From Phytophthora colocasiae (Eukaryota; Oomycota; Peronosporomycetes; Peronosporales; Peronosporaceae): a stretch of DNA of 64,000 nt. A program made the translations under genes and the position numbers. Below, piece by piece: positions 31,094-41,700 of the stretch. The stretch is taken from positions 1,240,001 to 1,304,000 of the forward strand of contig JAGKQI010000034.1 in assembly GCA_018806915.1 (NCBI GenBank), written 5' to 3'. Each line of letters begins with the position of its first letter. Position 1 is the stretch's first letter. The notes under the pieces were generated by a model, which had not been told where the DNA came from, ran no database searches, and saw nothing but the letters and a program-made list of their open reading frames with translations.

Positions 31094-32764
31094 ATGGTTC
31101 AACAACAGGATGTACGAGATGACCAAGATGAAGACGAAGAAGAAGAACAAGCACGGGAACGAGACCTGGTGGAAGCGTATGTGGCCGAACATTCACTGGA
31201 ATCGTCTCTAAACGACGTCATCAACCAAGTGGTGGCCACTCGACCGGAAGATCCGTTCCTCATGTTGTCATCATTACTATATGCTCGAGCAACGGCAAAG
31301 CGTGGCATTTTCTTTGTACAAGTGATGGAAGTACCAGACGCATCTGGAAACCCAACGATATTAGTTAAACTACATACTGGTAAAGGGATTTTTGAAGGAT
31401 CTTGTTCGGGTGAAGCACAAGGGATTCCGGATCGTGAATGTAAGAAAAATAATCACGAAATTACTACCGTTCCTCCTGATAAATTACGCTATGGAGGTCG
31501 TGGATTCTCCAGTATCGCAGCTACTGCACAGGAAATATTAACGGAGAAATTGGGCTACTTGGAGCCTACGGATCAAGACAAATTGGACAATATTCTACAC
31601 GATTTAGAGACGACAGTAGGGCGTAACGTGTGTTTAGCCACATCATTAGCTATTTGTCAAGCTGGAGCCAAGTACGCAGAGCTTCCCCTACGGGATTATG
31701 TGGCCAAATTGCATGAACTTCCAGCCGAGAACCTGTGTATCCCCATGCCGCTGTTTAGTATCATCAATGGCGGCAAGTACGCGTCCAACAAACTGTTCGC
31801 TCAGGAAGTTTTCATGGTACCTACAAGCGCTGTAAGCTACGTTGACGCCTTGCAGATCGCTTTGGAATTTACGACTGCAGTTCACGCTCAACTGGAAATT
31901 CGAGGTGTCGGATTTACCAACAGAGGAGCGTTCGGAGGCTTCGCACCACAACTTCAGACGTTGGCGGAGGTTTTCCAAGTGCTTCGAGCTGCATTGGACG
32001 ACATTCGACCGCGACTTGAAGACCCAGACGCACGAATTATCTCACCGGCAAGTGCATCACCTTTGCGCGTTGAATTTGGCATCGATTTCGCAGCCTCTGA
32101 GTTCGCTGTTCAAGCTGCAACGCATGACGAGGACAACGAGACACCGTTATCGTCCACGTACAACACGGATCGCTGGGTGCCTGGGTCTACCGGAGGACTG
32201 AAGAGCAGCGATGAATTACTGGACTTCATTCGCAGTAGTATAAAGGAACTGGAACTGTCGACTGTGGTTGATCCGTTCGATGTTGGTGATATCAAGAGCT
32301 TTTCAGCATTGCACAGCACGGAAAACGACTTGGACGGTGGAGCTGATCCTGCCGAAGCTACAGCTGTCAAGGAAGGCGCTGGCCTTGGAGGAGATCCCAA
32401 CTGTCGTGTTCAAATTGTCGGCCGCTCAGTCGTAGAACGTCACGGTTTGGCTGTTCTCAACGCAGAGCGTGTGTGCAACACGGTGCTTCTCGTCCCGCAC
32501 CAATTCCCGACAGTATCAAGACTACTGGAAGCCATTGAGAACGCTCAGCAGTTTGGCCTCGCCATCATCTTGGGGACTTCAGCTGGACAACCAGGTGCAG
32601 ACACGGAGGTTCTTGTTGCTCTGGCCATGGGAGCAGGTATAGGCCAAGTCAAGTTCGGCGGCGTTGTAGGAGCTGATGCACTTGACCAGTACCGGAAGTT
32701 GCTGCTTGAAAGTCAAGAACAGGGCGCACCACCTTTCGTTGGTGCCCAAGCGTATCGTCGTTGA
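31094..32764 (+). CDS. Enolase-like pseudoenzyme with N-terminal RII/Dpy-30-like segment (ENO4-like, 556 aa)
   Basis: The fold is clearly enolase (IINGGKYASNKLFAQEV, VEFGIDFAASEF, GIGQVKFGG), but several catalytic positions differ. The metal-binding Glu of the EDPF motif is Val (VVDPFD). The Asp of the following IVxDD loop is Arg. The catalytic Lys is missing from LLVPHQFPT. SHRSGE has become GTSAGQ. A short acidic N terminus precedes a helical EHSLESSLNDVINQVV segment resembling RIIalpha/Dpy-30 dimerisation domains. Animal ENO4, a sperm-flagellum enolase, also has an N-terminal extension. A structural or flagellar role is more likely than glycolysis. It converges on the giant coiled-coil gene, 30 bases away. 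Confidence 0.85.
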   Translation: MVQQQDVRDDQDEDEEEEQARERDLVEAYVAEHSLESSLNDVINQVVATRPEDPFLMLSSLLYARATAKRGIFFVQVMEVPDASGNPTILVKLHTGKGIFEGSCSGEAQGIPDRECKKNNHEITTVPPDKLRYGGRGFSSIAATAQEILTEKLGYLEPTDQDKLDNILHDLETTVGRNVCLATSLAICQAGAKYAELPLRDYVAKLHELPAENLCIPMPLFSIINGGKYASNKLFAQEVFMVPTSAVSYVDALQIALEFTTAVHAQLEIRGVGFTNRGAFGGFAPQLQTLAEVFQVLRAALDDIRPRLEDPDARIISPASASPLRVEFGIDFAASEFAVQAATHDEDNETPLSSTYNTDRWVPGSTGGLKSSDELLDFIRSSIKELELSTVVDPFDVGDIKSFSALHSTENDLDGGADPAEATAVKEGAGLGGDPNCRVQIVGRSVVERHGLAVLNAERVCNTVLLVPHQFPTVSRLLEAIENAQQFGLAIILGTSAGQPGADTEVLVALAMGAGIGQVKFGGVVGADALDQYRKLLLESQEQGAPPFVGAQAYRR

Positions 32765-32794
32765 CGGTAGAATTCATTTTGTATTTGATCTCTT

Positions 32795-35700
32795 TCATAT
32801 GTGTTGCTCGTTATCTTCCTCTTCTTCCATAGACTCGTCGAGGTCAAATGAGTCTTCCATGTAGTCTCCTTCTCCTTCACTGGCACTGTCTGTTGTTCTG
32901 TTTACTCTTGTTGGTGAATGCATCAATTGTTGCTGGAAGACTGTTCTGCTGTTGGGTGAATCATTCAAGCGAATTGGCAGACGTGAAGGGGCTGGTGGAG
33001 CAACGACTGCGTCTTCCTGTAATGGAATCGAGATCTCACCGAAATCGTCTTCGTCATATGACCCAGTTGCCTCACCAAACTCATCGTCTCCATGTGATTT
33101 CGAGAGAACGGAGTCGTCTTCATTGTGTGATCTGGTTGCAAAGTCGTTCCCATCGCGTAGTCGACTTAGTGCTTCGCTCAACTCACTCGGTTGCTTTCCA
33201 CCTGAAGCTTCACTAAACTCCTCTCTTCTGGATTGGATTGAGAACCCATCCTCACGATCAATATGGCCTCCTTGAATTAAACTCTTGTTGAAATCGTCGT
33301 TTAGCGACTGGAGAGAGGTCTCTCCGAACTCTTCTTCGTCCGCAAGAGGTTTCAAGAAGCGGCTCAATCCAGTGGGTCGTTGTTGCAGTGTTTGGTTATG
33401 ACCCTGTTGCGGTTCATTTCCAGTCGCTAATGCTTTTTCAAACGTTTCTTCATCGCGTGAATGAGTTGAATCCTCTCCAAACTCGTCTCCTCCAGATGCT
33501 TCATGCTGTCCAGCTAAACTGTCGAAATCGTCATTCAATGACTGCAGAGAGATCTCTCCGAACTCGTCATCTGGGAGTGGCTTTAAAAACCGACTCAATC
33601 CAGTGAACTTCTGCTGTGATGCTTCTTTTTTACCATGTCGTGGTTCTTCAGACGTTAGTGCTTCTATATGTTTTTCTTGACCACGTGAACGTATCGAAAT
33701 CTCCTCAAACTCGTCTCCTTTTGACTGTAAAGAGGTTTCCAAAGGTCGATTTGAACCTTCTTCGACGTCATCGTTCAATAATTGCAGAGAAGCTTCTCGA
33801 AACCCTTCATCTGTTTGGGGCTGTGAAAGCCGACTTAATCCAGTTGATGCTTCTTTTTGATCCAATAACGCTTCAAGCATGTCACCTCCAGAACTTGACG
33901 CTTCTCCAATCTCTTCTTCGTCTCCTGAACGAATCGAGTCCTCTCCAAACTCGTCTCCTTCCGATGCTTCATGCGATCGAATTGAGCCGCCCTTGAAATC
34001 GTTGTTCAATGACTGGAGTGAAGTCTCGCCGAACTCGTCTTCGTCTCCGAGAGGTTTCAAAAATCGACTCAATCTTGGCTGTTGCTGCAGTGCTTCTTTG
34101 TGACTTAATCGGGCAGTCGTCGATGCTTTTTCAAGCTCTTGGTCACTACCTTCGTCACGCGAACGAACTGAACCCTCACCGAACTCTTCTTCACGCGAAC
34201 GAATCGAATTCTCTCCGAACTCGTCTTCTTCCGACTGCATAGACGCTTCATGCACCCGATTTTGATCGTTCTCAAAATCATCGTTCAATGATTGCAGAGA
34301 GGTTTCTCCGAACTCATCGTCGTCTGCTAGCGGCTTTAAAAACCGACTCAATCCAGCAGATTGTCTCTGTGGTGTTTCTGTTTGGTCTAGTAGCTTTTCA
34401 AGCTCATCATCTCCAGAACTTGATGCCTCTCCACGTTCTTCTTCACGCGAATGGATTGAATCCTCTCCTTCTTCTGATTGTGAAGATGCTCCTCCGAATT
34501 CATCGCTAACTAACGATCTAGACAATCGATCAATTGGACTTGGCTGAAGTCTTCTCTGCATTGTAGACTCGCTTTGATCCTGCAACATCCGCTCGATCTC
34601 GTCCATTTCATCGTCTTCTTCCAGGTTGAGACGTGTCGTCCCTAGTCCAAATCGACTCAAGCTCGCTGAGATTGTCGTCTGAGCCTGCACAGGCATCGTC
34701 TCTTCCTCTTCTGAGCTTTCATCATCCTCTATGTGGAGCGCCATTGCTGGAACTGGGTCACGTTCGGTAGGATCTCTAGCTTCAATGTATTCTCCTGTTT
34801 CTAAAGTGCTCCCCACAGAGCGTTCTGGTGCTCGAAGCTGCTCCTCAGACCCATCGTCATCGTCTTCCTCTCGGAGTTTAAGCGGTTGAACTGGTTGCAC
34901 TGCGTCGATGCTTGCTTCATTATCACTTTGAAGTGCCAGAGGATCTTCATACGCAGGACTTGCGAACATTCGATCTGAGAAATACTCTCTGTGCTCGACA
35001 CTTGACGATGACTCCTCCATAGCATTATCTTCCGTCGATTGCTCTAACACGCCTCTTTTTTCAATCGTTTCGTTCCTTTCTGATTCTTCTAGCTCAGTAC
35101 TTGACACGTCATGAGTGGTGTGGCCGTGATCGACACTTGAAGCTAAAGCATTCGACACGTGAATCGAAGTTTCACCGAACTCATCCTCGTGGCCAATGCG
35201 GCTTTCCTGAACTAAACTCTCGTCGAAATCGTCGTTCAATGACTGGAGAGAAGTCTCTCCGAACTCTTCTTCGTCTGCTAGAGGCTTCAAGAAGCGGTTC
35301 AATCCAGTGGGCCGTAGCAGTGATGCTTCATCATGGCTCAGTTGTACTTCATTTCCAGTCGCTGGTGGTCTTTCTAGCTCTTCTTTACCATGTGAACGAA
35401 CTGACCCCTCTCCAAACTCGTCTTCTTCCCCTCCTTCATGATGTCCAATCGAATCGCCGAAATCATCGTTCAATGACTGGAGAGAAGTCTCCCCGAACTC
35501 TTCTTCGTCTGGGATAGGCTTTACAACCCGACTCAACACAGCAGGCGGTTGCTGTGGTGCTTCGTTTAGGTCTAATAGCGCTTCAAGCAGCTCATCTCCA
35601 GATGTCCCAAGCTCTTCATCACGTGATCGAATTGAATCATCGTCCTGGTGATCTACACGTTTGAAGTCTGACTTTGAGTCATCCAATGCGTCAATATCTT

Positions 35701-38700
35701 CAGCTTCATCACCCGAGCCTACAGAAGCTGATTGTTCCAACTCTCGGTCGTTCTCGTATCGCTTGGATTCGAAGTCCTTCGAGCTCGTAACGGACACTTC
35801 TAGTAGATCTTCATCAGCCAAATACACCATTGCACTACCGGTCGATTCTTCCAAAACACTTCCCTGCTCATATCGATCTGCGAGCGCGTTGATATCCACA
35901 CTTCGAGCGGATTCTTCTAATGCATCACTGCTCTCATCAGCTGATCTCGACAACGCGTTGCTTGCGACGGACTCTTCCAATTCACTACCTTCATCACATT
36001 CAGCCACAGTCTCCCCTCCCTCCAAGCTACGACCTGATTCTTCCAACGAGGACGTCTGCTCTGTGTTTCTCACACTGGATGTTTCGAGCTCGTGGTTTTC
36101 TTGGATTGGTTTCGTCGAGTTCTTCTCCTCTTTATCTGGCACCCCCTTCGGTCTCGTACCTTGTGCGTCTACAGCTTCATCTTCACCCAGTTGCTTCTCC
36201 TCAACGTCTCTATCAGCAGAATTCTCACTATCAGACAACACGTCAGCATCCAGTGAGCTTTCCAGCACTACATTCTCTGCGCCAGCACGATCAACCTTAG
36301 ACCTCGATACTTCTATTGCTTCATCTTCAGACTGTTGTATCTCAACCAATCGCCCGTCGTCCCTACTAGAAGAAATTTCACTATCAGACAGCACGTCTCC
36401 TTCGAATGAACTGTCCAGCTCGAAGTTCTTAACAGCAGCATGACCAGTCTCATTGCTTGGTGCTTCTACTGCTTCTACTGCTCCATCAAGCTCACTATCA
36501 GACGCATCGTAATCCAAAGATTTTTTCAGCTCCAAATTGTCTGGTAATTCTACAGCAGAACGTTTATTCCCCGTGCTCCGTGCTTCAACTGCTTCATCAA
36601 GTTGATGCTCAATCACTTGTCTATCAGGAGAAGCCTCACTATCAGATAGCACGTCACTTTCAAGCGGACTTTGGGGCTTGGCGTTCTCGGGCAATTCTAC
36701 AGCAAGAGCTTCAACCTCAGTGCTTTGTGCTTCTACTGCTTCATCATCATTAGTTTTCTCAACCGCACGCTCGTCATCACTATTAGTTGACATTTCACTA
36801 CCAGTCAACGCATCGCCTTCCGAGCTATCCAGCTTCGAATCTACAGCAGCACGCTCAGTCTCAGTGTCAACGTTAGTTTCAGCTTCAGCTTCAGTAACGC
36901 TGTTCTCGTCCTTTTCTGACAGCATGGAATCATCGAACGAGCTGTCAGCCACGGCTACAAAACTCTCCGAATCCGACTGATCGGCTCTCGACTCTCTACT
37001 TTCTAGCGCCGACAGCATGGCGTTATCGAACGAACTTTCGTCCAGTGGGTCCAATTCATCACCAGAATTCACATCCACATAGTGGTCTGCCTCGCCAAGT
37101 TCGGCTTGTTCAACAAAATCATGTTTTAAGTCATCAGCAGAGTTCTCACCTACGTCATCACTTTCTGCTTCCGACTTATCTTCAGTCTCGGGACGTTGGA
37201 CACTCGATGTAGTAAATTCATCACTGTCGTCACATTCATTATCAATTCGTGGGTTCACCTGCTTACTAGAGTGTCGATCCAGCATCAGCCTCTCCACTTC
37301 ATCCATGTCCTCGTCCTCGCTAAAGCCCGTTGAGTGAATCTTGGCCATTTCCTCAATCTTGCGGTCTACACTTGACATCAGTCCCTCGACCTCATCGTCA
37401 CTCCTATCCTGTTCGCTGTCCTTCACCTCATCATCGCTCAACTCTTCCTTCTCCTCAAGAGACATCGCTAAATCTTGCGCCTCACGGCTTCTGTCCTGCT
37501 CATCAACCACAACATGTTCAGCGACCCCCACATCATCATCAATAGTTCCGGATTCATCATGACTGCTAGTGCCAATCGAATCCTGGCCCTCCATATCCAC
37601 ATTTTCATGACTCGCACCTTCTTCCTGGCCCACAAGGCTCTCCTGCTCTACATCGGGTTGATCCACGTCCAGCTTTTCGTCTTCTCCTCCATCCGACGTC
37701 TCACTAAAGTAGTCGGTCTTTGCCTTCTCCAGCGCAATTGCAATGGCAGCGCCATCTACCGCCGAATTCTGAGAGGTGGGAGGTTTGGCAACAGTCTCAC
37801 TAACATTGCTCAGCGGGGCCTTGGATCCAGCCGGGAACAGCGACGTCGAGCCACTATACTCCAAAACAGCGTCTCGTAACCGTGACTCCACCTTCCGGAG
37901 CTTCTCCACAATTTCTGGGGCAATGGAAGCGTACTTCTGCATCCACCGGAAATCGTTCAACAGGTTTTCATCGCCTCCAGTCGACCCATGCGCCACAAGC
38001 AGTGCGTTCAGGAACTCAGCATTCGTCAGCACTTCCTGTTCCACAGACTGGACCTTGGCCAATTCACGAGCATTTTCTGCGCGCACCCTAGTCAGCTTCT
38101 CCTCTTCATCGAAAACACTAGCACGAAGCTCACTCCACTCCATAATGCCACAGCAGGCAGTGAGTTTCTGGTACAGAGACTGCACTTCAGCTGTAAGCGT
38201 CACGATCTCATGGCGGGTGGCAGTAAAGTCCATCTCCATGTTAGCGACATTGTTCTCATCAGGCTGCAGCGCCGCAGTGCGCTGTTCGAGATCCTTTAGC
38301 TTCTCCTGCAGCTCGCCCAAGTCGTGGTACTTGACGTTCTCCACCGCGCGGATCTTCTCGCGAACAGCAGCAACAGCGGCAGTCAGCGTCTTGTTCTCGG
38401 TCCGGAGCTCCTCGACTTCGCGCTCCTTCATCTCCGTCTTTCGCTGGTACGACACCTCGCGCTTAGCACGGTCCTTCTCCTCTTCCTGAATCTGACGCTC
38501 AAGCTCGCGTTTCTCCTCACGCAGTGACATCATTTCTTCACTGAACTCGTCCGATCCCTTAGCGATGATCGCAGACTTGTGATACTGCTCCTTCAGCTCT
38601 TCACGAAGCTGTTCCACAACAGCCTCAAGCTCCTTGATCTGTGTTGCATGCTCCTTGACCTGGTTGTCCAGCTCCTGGGCAGTGGCGCTATCAGCTGCAG

Positions 38701-41700
38701 CCTGCTTCACAGTCAGCTCGTACTCGGCCTGGAGGCGTTCGAGCTCGTGGGCGGTACGGCGGTGCGTGGCGTACAACGCGTCTAGGTGGTGTGTAATCGC
38801 CTCGTCATCGCTCATCTCTGCATCCTCAGCCACTTCGTTCTCACCCGAGGCGTTGGCAGCCTGCACCAACTCCTCCAGAATACGTTTGAGACGCGACTGC
38901 AGCTGCTGCTCACGGTGCTGAGAAGCCTGTAGAGTAGTCGTCAACTCGGTCATCTGGTCGGTCAACTTGGAACGGGCAGCCGCCAACTCCTTGCTGGACT
39001 CAGCCTTCAGCGACTTCACATCGGCGTTCAATTTGTCGATCGAATCCTCCAGGTCCTGCTCGCGAGAGCGAGAGCTCTTGCGCTCCTGGTTGAGCTTCAA
39101 TGTGAGAGAATCAATCTGGGAAACGTAGCGGCTCTGCATCTCTTCCTGGGCCATGGCCATTTCCACCAGACGCTGGCGGCTGGCTTCGTCGGACTGTTTG
39201 GCCTCCTTGAGCTGCGTCTGCCTCTCCTCAAGAGTGTTTGACACTTCAGACAGCTCAGCCCGGAGCTTCTCCACTTCAGACTGCATGCGACTCGTGATCG
39301 CAGCCAACTCCTCCTCCTTCTCAGCAGACGCACCTCCAATATTTGCCTCCATCTGAGAAACCTCGCCCTCTAGACGCGCCTTCGCCTCTTCAAGGTCCAG
39401 GATCTGAGCGGTGCACTCGTCAATCTTGGTGCGAGCCTCCTTGATCTCGATCGTGAGGCTCGACACTTCACGCTGGTGTAAAGCTTCCTGCTCCTCCAGC
39501 TGCTTCTCCAGTTCGACGATCGTCGATTTGGTAGACTCCAAGTCAGTCTTGGCACTTTCCAGCTCCGAGATGCGGTCCTCGAACTTCGATTTCATGGCAG
39601 CAAACTCGGTCGCATGCTCCAGACGCAAGTTCGTCTCAGTCTTCAGCGTCACTCGCTCGTGTTCGATCTGTGCGCGCTGAATCTGCTCCAGCATGTCGTT
39701 CTTCTCGTCCTTGAGAGCAGCCAACTCGTCCTCAAGAGCATCTAGGTTACTCTTCTCCACCAGCGTGTCGCGAAGCTGACGCATCGCCTGCTCCTTGTCC
39801 GAGATCTGTTGCTTCAGCTCGCTAATCTTGTCGTCGTAGTCGCTCGACAGCTTGGTGATGGTGTCCTCCATGATCACCTTCTGGCTTTCCTTGGCGGCGT
39901 TGAACTCCTCCGTCATTTCCTCCAGCTCCTGTTTCAGCTCGTCCTTCTCCAGCTGGCTTTCTAGGAGCAGCTTCTCTAACTCGTTGCGCTCCTCAGTGCT
40001 AGCCGCAGTAAGAGCAGCCTGCTTCTTCATCTCGTCGCCATTCTGGAGAGCCTGAGCAACGCGTTCCATTTCCTTCAGCTTCAGCTGGGCAATGAACAGT
40101 TCGTGCTCCTTGGTAGCCTTCACACGACGCACAGTCTTGGCCTCACGCTTGGACAGGTCAAGCATCTTAGCGGACGCCGTTTCGATACGCTTCAAAGTCT
40201 TGGTCAGCAGACCCACCTGAGTCTGCTTCGCCTGCAGCTCCGATGTCAGCTGACGAACTTTCTTCTCCTTCTCAGTCTCCAAGTTGTGGATCTGCTCGCG
40301 CACCTCTGCCACTTCCTTCTTCGACTTGCGAACCAGCTCATTCTTCTCCTCATTTTCAGACTTTTCACGTGCGAGCAGGTTCTCCAGCAGCGAGTTCTTG
40401 CCCTGCGCCACTCCCATCAACTTACTCTCCTCCTGCAACTTCTGCATCAATTCCAAACGCTGGGCCTCCTTCTGCTTCTCCGTTTCAGTCAGGGACGTAC
40501 GCAGCTCTTTCAATCTGGCCTGGTACTGCTGCTCCTCACTAGCAAAACGACGTTCAACCTCAGCCTTGGTGGTAGCCAGAGCCTCAAGCTCCGCCACAGA
40601 GCGGGCGAGCCGCTGACGCAGCTTGTCGTTTTCCTCTTCCCTGTCCGCAGAGGTACGGCTCAGGCGTTGGCCAGCTTCGGCCTTCACCTGAGTCATCGTC
40701 TCCTGGAGTGTCTTCGTGGCCTCCTCGAGCTTCTTCTGCTTCTTAGCCAGCTCCGAGAGCTGGTCATCGATCTTGTTGGACTTGTCCTTGTTGTTGCTTG
40801 AGATCGCCTCCAGCTTTTCTTCCATCAAAGCGGCTGCACTGCGGGACTGGCTCTGCAACGCCTTGTTCAGCTCCGCGCGAGCATCAGCGAGTTCATCACG
40901 CAGAGTCGAGTTGGCTAGCTTCGCGTCGTGGAGCTTCTTCTCCTGGCGATCAAGTGCATTCGAGAGCTGAGCTAAGTCCTCCTTGCTCTGCGTCTGGGCA
41001 TTCTGGATCGACAGTAGGTCGCTCTTGCGCAAAGCTGAGCTCTGCAGACGCTGAATATCGTCCGACAAATCGTTCTTCAGGGCCGTCAGGCTCTCCTGGC
41101 GCTGGGAATACGATTGCTTCTCCATGTTCTGCACCTTCTGCTCCATCTTCTCCGCCATGCGCAGCACATTCTGTGAGAGGCGGTCTTCCATCTCGCGGAA
41201 TTCACGCGTGAGACGGATGCTCAACAGGTTCTCCACAGCCTTCATGTCGACAAAGTTGCCCATCTGACGGTGCATCAGCTGCACCCTGTCAGCGAGCTTG
41301 AACAGTCCTTGCTCCTGCTTCTGTTTACTCGCTACCAGTGCTTCAATGTTGTCCTCCAGCGTCGAAATCTTGTTGGATCCGGACGACCCCGCCTTAACTC
41401 GAGAGGCGAGCTCCGCCAGCTCACGGTCTACGCTCACTTTGCGACCTAACAGATCCGCGCTGTGCTCTTCGAGGCGAGCAATAGCAGCGGCGTTGGCCCG
41501 CACACTAGCAATGACCTTGGGGTCGGAGACCGATGGCGTAGCACCCGTCGTCTTGCTGTTTGCCGACAAAAGCACGGCGTCACGCAACTCCGACATCTGC
41601 GAGCTCAGCGAAGACGTCTGCGTGGTCAGACTCGCTACGTCTGTACGCAGATCCGCGACTTTCTTATCGACTGCGCCATTTCGCGAAGCGATTTGCATCT

